Shown: in pieces, positions 6,857-14,284 of the stretch
Numbering within the stretch: position 1 is the stretch's first letter
How the letters are laid out: each line of letters starts with the position of its first letter
Source of the DNA: Bacillota bacterium
Lineage (GTDB): Bacteria > Bacillota > Clostridia > Lachnospirales > Lachnospiraceae
Direction of reading: 5' to 3'
Length of the DNA: 16,740 nucleotides
Assembly (NCBI GenBank): GCA_022717655.1
Contig: JAIIAN010000050.1
Span: 1-16,740 of the forward strand
Position numbers and translations under genes: made by a program
Notes under the pieces: model-generated
The model's database searches: none
Seen by the model: the letters and a program-made list of their open reading frames with translations, nothing else
Told to the model about the DNA's origin: nothing

Positions 6857-8224
6857 CTATAAACTCTGAAACAGACTCCAGTATCCCTGGAAAAAGATAT
6901 ACAGTACAATCAACGGCAGAATATAATTCAGATAAAAACGGATTTTTTTCGGGAAAAAGATTCCTGCTCCCGTATTTGCTTCTTTTAAGAAATTGTCCCA
7001 TCCCCATCCATAACGGGATACACAGAACATCAGATAAACTAAAGAACCAAGTGGTAATAAGTTATTACTTACTAAGAAATCCTCAAATCCCATAATATCT
7101 TTTCCAAGAATGGTAAAGTCACTCCAGATAGTCATTCCAAAGATACATGGCAGGGATAAAACAAATACTGCAATCATATTGACAAAACTTGCTTTTTTAA
7201 GTCCCCAGCCCCATAAATCCTGTGCAAATGCAATAATGTTCTGGAATACCGCAATGATTGTGGATAACGCTGCAAATGTCATAAATAAGAAGAATAATGT
7301 TCCCCAGATTCTTCCGCCTGCCATTGCATTAAATACGTTTGGCAGAGTTACAAATACCAGACCTGGTCCTTCTCCCGGGTCTACCCCAAAAGCAAAACAC
7401 GCTGGGAAAATGATTAATCCCGCAACAATTGCTACAAAGGTATCCAGAATCGTAATACTGATGGCTTCTCCGGTCAGTTTTCTTTCTTTTCCAATGTAAC
7501 TGCCAAAGATTGCAAGTGCACCGATTCCAAGACTTAACGTAAAGAACGCTTGACCCATCGCCGCAAATACAACTTCTGTAATGTTATATTCCGTCAATTT
7601 GTGAAAATCCGGAAGCAGATAGAATTTTAAGCCCTCTGACGCTCCATCTAAGGTACAAGAACGAACTGCTAAGACCAGCATCAGTGCCAGAAGTACTACC
7701 ATCATCACTTTGGTAATCTTTTCTACACCATTTTGCAGACCAAGAGAGCAGACTAAAAATCCAATCACAACAATTAAGAGCATCCAGAAAATCATGCTGT
7801 TTTTATTTGTAGATACCTCTCCAAATACTCCGCTGATTTGTTCTGCATTTAATCCGACAAAATCACCTTTTGCCATCTTAAAGAAATACTGGAGCATCCA
7901 GCCTCCGATGGTTGTATAAAACATCATTAACAGGTAATTTCCCGCCATTCCAAAATAACGGTAAACATGCCACTTGCTTCCCTTTTTCTCAAGTACATTA
8001 AAGGAAGTGGCAATACTTTTCTGACTTGCACGTCCGACTGCAAATTCCATAACCATGATCGGCAGTCCTAAAATTGCAAGAAAGAATAAGTAAATCAGTA
8101 CGAATGCCGCTCCGCCATATTTTCCCGAAATATATGGAAAACGCCATACGTTTCCAAGCCCGATTGCACATCCTGCCGAAATCAGAATAAATCCGAGTCT
8201 GGAAGAGAACTTTTCTCGTTTCAT
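6857..8224 (-). CDS. Sodium-dependent transporter, NSS (neurotransmitter:sodium symporter) family
   Basis: This is a LeuT/MhsT-type symporter that would take up an amino acid or related amine with Na+ across the membrane; the substrate cannot be read from the sequence. The 455 residues have about 11 hydrophobic helices. The TM1 signature GCAIGLGNVWRFPYISGKYG begins at residue 18, the TM3 region has YTTIGGWM, and the TM8-like segment is TFAALSTIIAVFQNIIAFAQD. The length suits the 11-helix prokaryotic subgroup. AGGAGG lies 11 bases before the ATG. It has its own promoter at 8270-8298, inside the end of the preceding gene. No terminator is seen after it, so some readthrough into the pyrH operon is possible. 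Confidence 0.93.
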   Translation of the reverse strand: MKREKFSSRLGFILISAGCAIGLGNVWRFPYISGKYGGAAFVLIYLFFLAILGLPIMVMEFAVGRASQKSIATSFNVLEKKGSKWHVYRYFGMAGNYLLMMFYTTIGGWMLQYFFKMAKGDFVGLNAEQISGVFGEVSTNKNSMIFWMLLIVVIGFLVCSLGLQNGVEKITKVMMVVLLALMLVLAVRSCTLDGASEGLKFYLLPDFHKLTEYNITEVVFAAMGQAFFTLSLGIGALAIFGSYIGKERKLTGEAISITILDTFVAIVAGLIIFPACFAFGVDPGEGPGLVFVTLPNVFNAMAGGRIWGTLFFLFMTFAALSTIIAVFQNIIAFAQDLWGWGLKKASFVNMIAVFVLSLPCIFGMTIWSDFTILGKDIMGFEDFLVSNNLLPLGSLVYLMFCVSRYGWGWDNFLKEANTGAGIFFPKKIRFYLNYILPLIVLYIFFQGYWSLFQSL

Positions 8225-8269
8225 ATTCAGTAAAACCTCCTACTTTTCTTTTTTGACTGAAAACAATAT

Positions 8270-8298
8270 ATTATACCATATTTCCTATTTGCTTTCAA
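8270..8298 (-). promoter_or_regulatory. Sigma-A promoter of the NSS transporter
   Basis: TTGAAA (8293-8298) and TATAAT (8270-8275) on the minus strand have a 17-base spacer. The -35 box lies within the last codons of the nucleoid-associated protein gene, so the transporter can be transcribed independently of it. Confidence 0.8.
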
Positions 8299-9307
8299 TG
8301 CTGCTGATATTTTTAATCAGTACAGAAATCGTTCCATCCGGATTTGTAATAAATTCTACTTTATCTTTATTGTTATATTCTTCCATTGGAATTTTTAATT
8401 CAATTCCGGTATCCGTCATCAGATGTTGTTTGGTAAATTTTTTCGTCGTTGTCGGATTCTGCGGTTCCACGGTTGTATTTGCAAGATTATATTTCTCTAA
8501 TTTTTCTTCAACTTCTTTTCTCATATTTGGATGTTCTTTAAAAATTTTATCCATTACAACCGGAACATCAAGCACTCCCTCTTTGGAAAATTCTTCATTG
8601 ATAATGCTCTTTGTCTCCATCTGGACTTCAAACTGTTCCGATTCATTATAAAATTTTTTCTGAACCTCTGATACTGCTTTACTGACAAGATTTAACCGGC
8701 TTTTTGCAGAAAGAGACGCTTTGCATTTTAAAAACAGTTTTGAAAAATAATAAGATTTAACTCCATTTACTTCATATTTCTTTTCCGTCAGACGCACATA
8801 CTGCGGTGCTTCAAAATCAAGCAGGGCTGCCTCTGAAAGTTTCTGGCTCTCCCCCGGTAAAATCGCTTTTTGTTTGATAATCTCATTATTATTTCCCCAT
8901 GGGTCAGAATTGGTCAGATGCGTATAAAAACTCTTATAATCCATCTTTAAAATCGCAAGATATTTTCGTTTTTCTACTTCGTATTCTGCAATGATTAAAT
9001 CCGCCTGCGGAATCTCAATATTTTGATTCATAATCGTAAATAATTCTTCTGCTATCTTCTTGGAAAGGTCTATAAAGTTTTCGCTGTTCCATTCCTGAAG
9101 ATAAGCATAAACGGAGGAGTCCTCTTCAAATACACATCTTCTGATGTCATCACTGGTATCTGTCTTAAAAATATGTGCCTTAATAAAATCGGCAAAATCT
9201 GAACCATAGTCTAATACTGCGTCAGAAAGGACAGGCATCCCAACGGTAGAGTCTAAGATATGTACAATGACCTGTCCGATTCTAATCTCTTCTTTATTTG
9301 CTATCAT
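8285..9307 (-). CDS. Nucleoid-associated protein, 37-kDa (NdpA/YejK-like) family
   Basis: The 340-residue protein reads like the NA37 (PF04245) family, whose Escherichia coli member YejK binds the nucleoid; the molecular role is poorly known. Supporting features are the N-terminal IGQVIVHILDS segment, length near 335-345, absence of membrane segments or a signal peptide, and the SFYTHLTNS and ILPGESQKLSEAALLDFE region in the middle. The C-terminal third is charged, with many Lys and Glu residues. Clostridial members are diverged from the proteobacterial ones, so the assignment rests on overall pattern rather than a catalytic motif. An AGAGG site precedes the ATG at 9307. The gene is divergent from the exporter at 9457; no clear promoter was seen on its side of the gap. 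Confidence 0.75.
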   Translation of the reverse strand: MIANKEEIRIGQVIVHILDSTVGMPVLSDAVLDYGSDFADFIKAHIFKTDTSDDIRRCVFEEDSSVYAYLQEWNSENFIDLSKKIAEELFTIMNQNIEIPQADLIIAEYEVEKRKYLAILKMDYKSFYTHLTNSDPWGNNNEIIKQKAILPGESQKLSEAALLDFEAPQYVRLTEKKYEVNGVKSYYFSKLFLKCKASLSAKSRLNLVSKAVSEVQKKFYNESEQFEVQMETKSIINEEFSKEGVLDVPVVMDKIFKEHPNMRKEVEEKLEKYNLANTTVEPQNPTTTKKFTKQHLMTDTGIELKIPMEEYNNKDKVEFITNPDGTISVLIKNISSIESK

Positions 9308-9386
9308 GTTTTTTCCTCTTCTTACCTCTTTTTTAATGAATCCTTATTCTTCTTATCGATTCTAAAATTTTCTCTCTGTTCGATGA

Positions 9387-9415
9387 TTGCAGTCCGCTTT
9401 TTGGAATGATATAAT
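9387..9415 (+). promoter_or_regulatory. Sigma-A promoter of the DMT exporter
   Basis: TTGCAG (9387-9392) is followed after 17 bases by a perfect TATAAT (9410-9415), with a TG one base before it (extended -10). The transcript should start near 9422, about 35 bases before the ATG at 9457. AGGAG at 9441-9445 is the ribosome binding site. Confidence 0.85.
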
Positions 9416-9456
9416 GTTTTCTAAAGCTATACAAAAGTGAAGGAGTTTCTAAACTT

Positions 9457-10335
9457 ATGAAAACAAAATCTTTAAAAAGTTCTCTGCTGTTATTTCTCGC
9501 CGCCTTTATCTGGGGCGTTGCCTTTGTCGCTCAAAGCGTCGGCATGGACTATGTCGGTCCGTTTACCTTTAATGCAGTCCGCTGTTTTATCGGTAGTCTG
9601 GTTCTGATTCCTGTTATTTTCTGGAAACAAAAACGTACCACAAAAGATGCTAACAAAGAAGCTCTGCCTGACCAGCCAAAAGATGTACTTCTTGGCGGTC
9701 TTTCCTGTGGTATTCTGCTTTTTATTGCAACGTCCTTCCAACAGATTGGAATTTTATATACCTCCGTTGGAAAAGCCGGATTTATTACTGCGCTTTACAT
9801 TGTACTGGTTCCGATTCTCGGCATCTTTTTAAAGCGCAAAGTAAAATTTAAAATCTGGATTAGCGTGCTGATTGCACTTGTTGGTCTTTACCTGTTATGC
9901 ATGAGCGGAAGTCTTACGCTTACTAAAGGAGATGCCCTGGTGCTTCTTTGTGCCTTGTTTTTCTCTTTTCACATTTTAGTGATTGACCATTTTTCTTCCA
10001 AAGTAAGCGGAGTCAAACTTTCCTGCATCCAGTTTTTTGTCGCCTCAGTGTTATCCGCGATTCCAATGTTTGTATTGGAAAGTCCAAAGCTCTCCAGCAT
10101 CTGTTCTGCCTGGGCACCTATTTTATACGCCGGAATCCTTTCCTGCGGTGTTGCCTATACCTTACAGATTATTGGACAGAGAGATTTAAATCCAACCGTT
10201 GCTTCTTTAATTTTAAGTCTGGAATCTGTTATCTCCGTGCTTGCCGGATGGGTCATTTTACATCAGACGTTAAGCATGCGGGAATTAATCGGCTGTGTTC
10301 TTATGTTCGTTGCTATTTTATTAGCCGAACTGTAA
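9457..10335 (+). CDS. DMT superfamily (EamA) transporter
   Basis: This inner-membrane permease of the drug/metabolite transporter superfamily has two EamA repeats. The 292 residues hold about ten hydrophobic helices. The first repeat starts LLFLAAFIWGVAFVAQSVGMDYVGPFTFNAVR, which is typical of the family. The half ends with YTSVGKAGFITALYIVLVPILG. The second repeat ends with NPTVASLILSLESVISVLAGWVILHQTLSMRELIGCVLMFVAI. The substrate is not predictable; relatives export amino acids, amines or other metabolites. It is a monocistronic unit with its own promoter at 9387-9415 and terminator at 10349-10382. Confidence 0.92.
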   Translation: MKTKSLKSSLLLFLAAFIWGVAFVAQSVGMDYVGPFTFNAVRCFIGSLVLIPVIFWKQKRTTKDANKEALPDQPKDVLLGGLSCGILLFIATSFQQIGILYTSVGKAGFITALYIVLVPILGIFLKRKVKFKIWISVLIALVGLYLLCMSGSLTLTKGDALVLLCALFFSFHILVIDHFSSKVSGVKLSCIQFFVASVLSAIPMFVLESPKLSSICSAWAPILYAGILSCGVAYTLQIIGQRDLNPTVASLILSLESVISVLAGWVILHQTLSMRELIGCVLMFVAILLAEL

Positions 10336-10348
10336 ACCTTAACATACA

Positions 10349-10382
10349 AACCGGACAGGAAAACCCGTCCGGTTCTTTTTTT
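10349..10382 (+). terminator. Rho-independent terminator of the DMT exporter
   Basis: AACCGGAC (10349-10356) pairs perfectly with GTCCGGTT (10367-10374) and is followed by C and a run of seven or more T. It lies 13 bases after the stop codon. It may also slow the convergent gene that ends at 10422, but the T-run on that side is short. Confidence 0.92.
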
Positions 10383-10421
10383 ACATATCAGAAATACCCT
10401 TTTTCATTCTTAATTTTCATT

Positions 10422-11663
10422 TTAATATTCAATCAATACTGGTCTGACCGGTGAGCCGTCAAGCCCTTCCATTTTCATTGGCAGAGCACTTAAGAAATAC
10501 GTTCCTTGTGCCACTTTTCCCAATACTAATCCTTCTAAAATTACAATTTCAGAAGAAAGCAGGGTCTGATGCACTGCTTTTTGTGTTCCTTCGCCTCCGA
10601 CTGTCTGGCTTTCCACTCCAATTAAATCCAGTCCGGCCTTGGCGCATACTTCTGCACTTTCCGGTGTCAGAAGAATTTCCCCTTTGATTAAGAGCTTCTT
10701 CGTACCATCTGCCAGCAATTCTTCCATCTCTTCTCTTCCGATTACGCCCCTGGCCTCTGCTACTTTACATTCACCCAGACATTTTTCAAGTGGAATCTGG
10801 TCAACTCCATGTTTTCCCTCACAGAAATGTTTCGGTGCATCTAAGTGTGTTCCATTATGACTTCCAAAAGAAAGAATCGTTAAATTACAATCATCCCCTT
10901 TTTTAATCTCATAAAACGGGGTCTTTGATGGAACTGGGTCTCCTGGATAAACCGGTGTGGAAAATAATTCTTTTCCAATATCATAGAATCTGGCTTTTTT
11001 ACTGACACCCAGAAATTCTCCGAGTTCCTCTACCGTCTGTACTACTTTTATCGCACCTGCTAATTCTAACTCTTCTGTCCCGCCATATCCATAAGCGACT
11101 CCAATGCAGTCAAGATGAGAAGCCGTTGCACCAGCCACATCATATTTTCTATCCCCAATCATGACAACATCTTTTCGTTTTTCCGCTTCAAAAAAGCCTA
11201 ATTTTTTCAGTACAATCTCAATGACATCTGATTTTGTCATTCTTGGAAGATTGACATCACTGCCTTCGATGACATCAAAATATTCGTTGAGTTCAAAATG
11301 TTCCAGTACCGCATCCACCATTCCCTGCGGTTTGGAAGAAGCAATCGCCAGTTTATAACCCTTTTTCTTTAATCTTGGCAGAAGTTCACGAATCCCCTTA
11401 TACGGTTTATTCTCATAATATCCTACCACATTATAGCGTTCTCTATAATAGGCAACGCCCTGTTCTGCTTCTTCTTCCTCAATCTGACAATATTCCATCA
11501 GCTGTTCTAAAAGCGGTGGTCCGACAAAAATCTCCAGTTTTTTTAAATCTTCTGCAAGGGATTCATAGCCCATTTTTCTCAGTGCATACTGAATGGATTT
11601 TGTAATTCCCTCTCCCGATGCAGTCAATGTTCCATCTAAATCAAAAAGTAATGCCTGATACAT
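10422..11663 (-). CDS. Fusion of a HAD phosphatase and a cyclase-family (kynurenine formamidase-like) hydrolase
   Basis: The single 413-residue frame carries two enzymes. Residues 1 to about 218 are a phosphoglycolate-phosphatase-like HAD hydrolase with DLDGT (nucleophile Asp 8, acid Asp 10), ASSK (109-111), Lys 144 and GDRKYD (171-175). Residues about 226-413 are a cyclase (PF04199) domain with the metal-binding motif SHNGTHLDAPKHF (His 269, His 273, Asp 275, His 279), IGVESQTVGG and a C-terminal HQTLLSSEIVILEGL block. Both active sites look intact. The cyclase family includes arylformamidase, which opens N-formylkynurenine, but substrates differ widely. GGAGG lies six bases before the ATG. 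The two activities probably share a pathway or regulation; I cannot name it. Confidence 0.9.
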   Translation of the reverse strand: MYQALLFDLDGTLTASGEGITKSIQYALRKMGYESLAEDLKKLEIFVGPPLLEQLMEYCQIEEEEAEQGVAYYRERYNVVGYYENKPYKGIRELLPRLKKKGYKLAIASSKPQGMVDAVLEHFELNEYFDVIEGSDVNLPRMTKSDVIEIVLKKLGFFEAEKRKDVVMIGDRKYDVAGATASHLDCIGVAYGYGGTEELELAGAIKVVQTVEELGEFLGVSKKARFYDIGKELFSTPVYPGDPVPSKTPFYEIKKGDDCNLTILSFGSHNGTHLDAPKHFCEGKHGVDQIPLEKCLGECKVAEARGVIGREEMEELLADGTKKLLIKGEILLTPESAEVCAKAGLDLIGVESQTVGGEGTQKAVHQTLLSSEIVILEGLVLGKVAQGTYFLSALPMKMEGLDGSPVRPVLIEY

Positions 11664-11714
11664 CTCATTCCTCCAAATTTCATTTTTATACTTTCAGAAT
11701 CTTTCTGTCCTCCT

Positions 11715-11743
11715 ATTATACCTTGATACAAAAAATTTTGGAA
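11715..11743 (-). promoter_or_regulatory. Probable promoter of the HAD-cyclase fusion gene
   Basis: A perfect TATAAT on the minus strand (11715-11720) has a poor -35, TTCCAA, 17 bases upstream (11738-11743). The transcript would start about 45 bases before the ATG at 11663. The weak -35 suggests low or activated expression. Confidence 0.5.
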
Positions 11744-11776
11744 GAAGAATTCATTACTTTGCTTTACTTTCATTGA

Positions 11777-12079
11777 CTATTTTTTCTCTTTAAAATCCGA
11801 ACTGCGTTTTACAATTTCCATGATTTCCTGATATTTTCCAGTTACATATCCATAATTATCCGGATTGTGTGGAAGCGTACAGTTACTGCAGTCTTTGATT
11901 CCATCTCTTGTAAACTGAAAGTTTCCCCCACATTTATCTCCTAATGCGTATAAAGGACAGTAACAGAACAGACAGTTAAATTTTTCCGGATGTTTCGTTT
12001 CGTGACACGGAAAAAATTCACATTCTTTATTACAGAAAAATGCATAATGCTTTCCCTCCCAATAATTTGCCACTCTCAT
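11777..12079 (-). CDS. Cysteine-rich small metal-binding protein
   Basis: This 100-residue cytoplasmic protein has nine cysteines (16, 20, 25, 36, 39, 41, 50, 64, 67) plus His 26, 30 and 71, arranged as CNKECEFFPCH, CLFCYCPLY, DKCGGNF and DCSNCTLPH. It matches the cysteine-rich small domain family (PF04071), thought to bind metal such as zinc or an iron-sulfur cluster; in some organisms the domain occurs next to or fused with cobalamin-synthesis enzymes. No such enzyme lies nearby here. The C-terminus is charged and probably helical. A GAAGG site precedes the ATG and a good sigma-A promoter lies at 12128-12156. It is divergent from the NifU-like/GGGtGRT pair. A link to that pair is possible but unproven. 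Confidence 0.85.
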   Translation of the reverse strand: MRVANYWEGKHYAFFCNKECEFFPCHETKHPEKFNCLFCYCPLYALGDKCGGNFQFTRDGIKDCSNCTLPHNPDNYGYVTGKYQEIMEIVKRSSDFKEKK

Positions 12080-12127
12080 TTTTGCCTTCTTTCTCTGCTT
12101 TTTTTGTGCAGTTTTAGTTTTATTTTT

Positions 12128-12156
12128 ATCATACCATTTTTATTTTCCAAACTCAA
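12128..12156 (-). promoter_or_regulatory. Sigma-A promoter of the cysteine-rich protein gene
   Basis: TTGAGT (12151-12156) and TATGAT (12128-12133) on the minus strand are 17 bases apart. The leader is about 45 bases and contains a small CTGC/GCAG hairpin before the start at 12079. Confidence 0.65.
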
Positions 12157-12177
12157 CTATGTCTCTCTTTTCATTGT

Positions 12178-12242
12178 TTGAATTTTCTGGATTCAAATTT
12201 TTTTGAAATAACTCTGGATTTTTTTGTCTTTTTATGAGACAA
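12178..12242 (+). promoter_or_regulatory. Dyad-rich control region upstream of the NifU-like/GGGtGRT pair
   Basis: Three inverted repeats sit in 65 bases: TTGAAT-N7-ATTCAA (12178-12196), TTCAAA-N4-TTTGAA (12192-12207) and TTGTCT-N7-AGACAA (12224-12242). The last overlaps TGAGACAAT, a possible extended -10 box for the downstream genes, but no good -35 was found; TTAAAT-N17-TAATAT nearer the gene is another weak candidate. The symmetry suggests operator sites, though AT-rich DNA produces such dyads by chance. This and the cysteine-rich gene's promoter are all I see in the 230-base gap. Confidence 0.3.
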
Positions 12243-12309
12243 TGATGAAGAATAAGACGTTAAATTTCTAACGCACTTGAATTAATATATTCTTGAAAGG
12301 AGTTTTAAA

Positions 12310-13002
12310 ATGATTTATTCACACGAAGTAGAAACAATGTGTCCGGTACATCAGGGTGTAAACCACGGCGCAGCTCCAATCCCAGAAGAAGCAAAATGGG
12401 TAAAAGCAAAAGAAATCAAAGACATCTCAGGTTTTACTCATGGTATAGGCTGGTGTGCTCCTCAGCAGGGTACATGTAAATTAACATTAAATGTAAAAGA
12501 TGGTATTATCCAGGAAGCTTTAGTTGAAACAATCGGATGTTCAGGTATGACTCATTCCGCAGCTATGGCATCTGAAATTTTACCAGGAAGAACAATTCTT
12601 GAAGCTCTGAACACAGACCTTGTCTGTGATGCAATTAACACAGCAATGAGAGAACTGTTCTTACAGATTGTATACGGAAGAAGCCAGAGTGCTTTCTCTG
12701 AAAATGGTCTGACAATCGGTGCTGGTCTTGAAGATTTAGGTAAAGGTCTTCGTTCTCAGGTTGGTACTATGTACGGAACTCTTGCAAAAGGACCTCGTTA
12801 TCTGGAAATGACAGACGGTTATGTAACAGGTGTTGCTCTTGACGAAGACGATGAAATCATTGGATACAAATTCATCAACTTCGGTAAAATGATGGACTTC
12901 ATCAAAGCTGGTGATGATGCAAATACTGCATTTGAAAAAGCTCAGGGACAGTATGGCCGTGTTGACGATGCAGTGAGAATCATCGACCCAAGAAAAGAAT
13001 AA
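12310..13002 (+). CDS. NifU-like iron-sulfur cluster scaffold homologue, partner of GGGtGRT protein
   Basis: The 230-residue protein has a core (about 48-165) resembling the NifU N-terminal/IscU scaffold: GTCKLTLNVKDGIIQEALVE, then TIGCSGMTHSAAMASEILPG and a LEALNTD helix. Cysteines are at 11, 49, 56, 77 and 106. Cys 77 in IGCSGM matches the second conserved scaffold cysteine. The place of the third (near SQVGTMYGTLAKG, about 149-161) lacks one, so cluster binding, if any, must differ from IscU. The C-terminal part is acidic and specific to this subgroup. AAAGGAG lies seven bases before the ATG at 12310. The GGGtGRT gene follows 71 bases later. Codon use (GGT, CGT, GCT, AAC, TTC) differs from the neighbours and points to very high expression. 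Family is fairly sure; function is not known. Confidence 0.85.
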   Translation: MIYSHEVETMCPVHQGVNHGAAPIPEEAKWVKAKEIKDISGFTHGIGWCAPQQGTCKLTLNVKDGIIQEALVETIGCSGMTHSAAMASEILPGRTILEALNTDLVCDAINTAMRELFLQIVYGRSQSAFSENGLTIGAGLEDLGKGLRSQVGTMYGTLAKGPRYLEMTDGYVTGVALDEDDEIIGYKFINFGKMMDFIKAGDDANTAFEKAQGQYGRVDDAVRIIDPRKE

Positions 13003-13073
13003 TTTCTGACGACTGATTACATAATTTATTTTTATCACTGCGACTGTCATAGAAAGAATAGGAGGATAAATTA

Positions 13074-14084
13074 ATGGCTTTATTTGAATCATATGAAAGA
13101 AGAGAGAAGCAAGTTCTTGCTGCTCTGAACAAATACGGTATCAATACCATTGAAGAAGCTGCAGAAGTAACAAAAGCTGCAGGTCTTGATGTTTACAAAA
13201 TGGTAGAAGGCATTCAGCCTATCTGCTTTGAAAATGCTAAATGGGCTTACACTGTAGGCGCTGCTATCGCAATCAAAAAAGGCTGTAGAAAAGCTGCTGA
13301 CGCTGCTGCTGCAATCGGCGAAGGTCTTCAGTCTTTCTGTATCCCAGGTTCTGTTGCTGACCAGCGTAAAGTAGGTCTTGGACATGGTAACTTAGGAAAA
13401 ATGCTTCTGGAAGAAGATACAAAATGTTTCGCATTCTTAGCTGGTCACGAATCTTTCGCTGCTGCTGAAGGTGCTATCGGTATCGCTGAAAAAGCAAACA
13501 AAGTTCGTAAAGAGCCTCTGCGTGTTATCTTAAACGGTCTTGGAAAAGATGCTGCTCAGATTATCGCACGTATCAACGGATTTACTTATGTTGAAACAGA
13601 ATACGATTACTACACAGGCGAATTAAAAGAAGTATTCAGAAAACCTTATTCTACAGGACTTCGTGCAAAAGTTAACTGCTATGGTGCAAACGATGTTCGT
13701 GAAGGTGTTGCTATCATGTGGAAAGAAGACGTTGACGTTTCTATCACAGGTAACTCCACTAACCCGACAAGATTCCAGCATCCAGTTGCAGGTACTTACA
13801 AAAAAGAACGTATCGAAGCTGGTAAAAAATACTTCTCCGTTGCTTCCGGCGGTGGTACAGGACGTACTCTTCACCCAGACAACATGGCAGCAGGTCCTGC
13901 TTCCTACGGTATGACTGATACACTTGGACGTATGCATTCTGACGCTCAGTTTGCTGGTTCTTCTTCTGTACCGGCTCACGTAGAAATGATGGGCTTAATC
14001 GGTGCTGGTAACAACCCAATGGTTGGTATGACAGTAGCTGTTGCTGTAGCTGTAGAAGAAGCTGCTAAAGCTGGTAAATTCTAA
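13074..14084 (+). CDS. GGGtGRT protein (conserved, function unknown)
   Basis: The 336-residue protein carries the motif that names its family, GGGTGRTLHPDN, at 259-270. It is followed by the glycine-rich block AAGPASYGMTDTLGRMHSDAQ and a C-terminal GAGNNPMVGMTVAVAVAVEEA helix. Other notable stretches are GLGHGNLGKMLLEED (101-115) and FAFLAGHESFAAAEGAIG (119-136). Cysteines are at 51, 71, 89, 118 and 202. There is no signal peptide; hydrophobic stretches are Ala/Gly-rich rather than clearly membrane-spanning, so it is probably cytoplasmic. An AGGAGG site lies eight bases before the ATG. It is nearly always described next to a NifU-like gene, as here, so the two probably act together, perhaps in iron-sulfur or metal handling; this is inference. 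Codon bias is extreme, with GCT, GGT and CGT favoured, indicating an abundant protein. Confidence 0.93.
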   Translation: MALFESYERREKQVLAALNKYGINTIEEAAEVTKAAGLDVYKMVEGIQPICFENAKWAYTVGAAIAIKKGCRKAADAAAAIGEGLQSFCIPGSVADQRKVGLGHGNLGKMLLEEDTKCFAFLAGHESFAAAEGAIGIAEKANKVRKEPLRVILNGLGKDAAQIIARINGFTYVETEYDYYTGELKEVFRKPYSTGLRAKVNCYGANDVREGVAIMWKEDVDVSITGNSTNPTRFQHPVAGTYKKERIEAGKKYFSVASGGGTGRTLHPDNMAAGPASYGMTDTLGRMHSDAQFAGSSSVPAHVEMMGLIGAGNNPMVGMTVAVAVAVEEAAKAGKF

Positions 14085-14201
14085 GAACTCCTTTAAAATC
14101 AAGGGTTTTAAGTCTTTTAAGAAGTGATAAAACATAGTAAAAAAGCTATTGTTTGTTTATTATTTGTTCATTACTTGTTTATCAAGACTTGTTCACCTAA
14201 C

Positions 14202-14244
14202 AAAAAAGGTTACCACCGTGTTTCTGCGGCGATAACCTTTTTTT
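14202..14244 (+). terminator. Bidirectional terminator after the GGGtGRT gene
   Basis: AAAAAAGGTTA (14202-14212) pairs with TAACCTTTTTT (14233-14243), with an inner CCG/CGG pairing. T-runs follow the stem on both strands, so it can end the GGGtGRT transcript and the convergent small gene at 14285. The transcript tail from 14085 to 14201 is AT-rich; a weaker hairpin-like stretch at about 14090-14112 may add to stability. Confidence 0.88.
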
Positions 14245-14284
14245 ATTTCTATTTTCCACACATTGGAATTTTACTTGTTCATCT

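Noticed and set aside
9308..9386. Promoter for the nucleoid-associated protein gene on the minus strand
   Set aside because: Only isolated -10-like words such as TAGAAT were found, without a matching -35 at 16-18 bases.
13089..13979. Long open frames on the minus strand opposite the GGGtGRT gene
   Set aside because: They have Ser/Cys/Phe-rich translations without family features or ribosome binding sites, and result from the biased codon use of the real gene on the plus strand.
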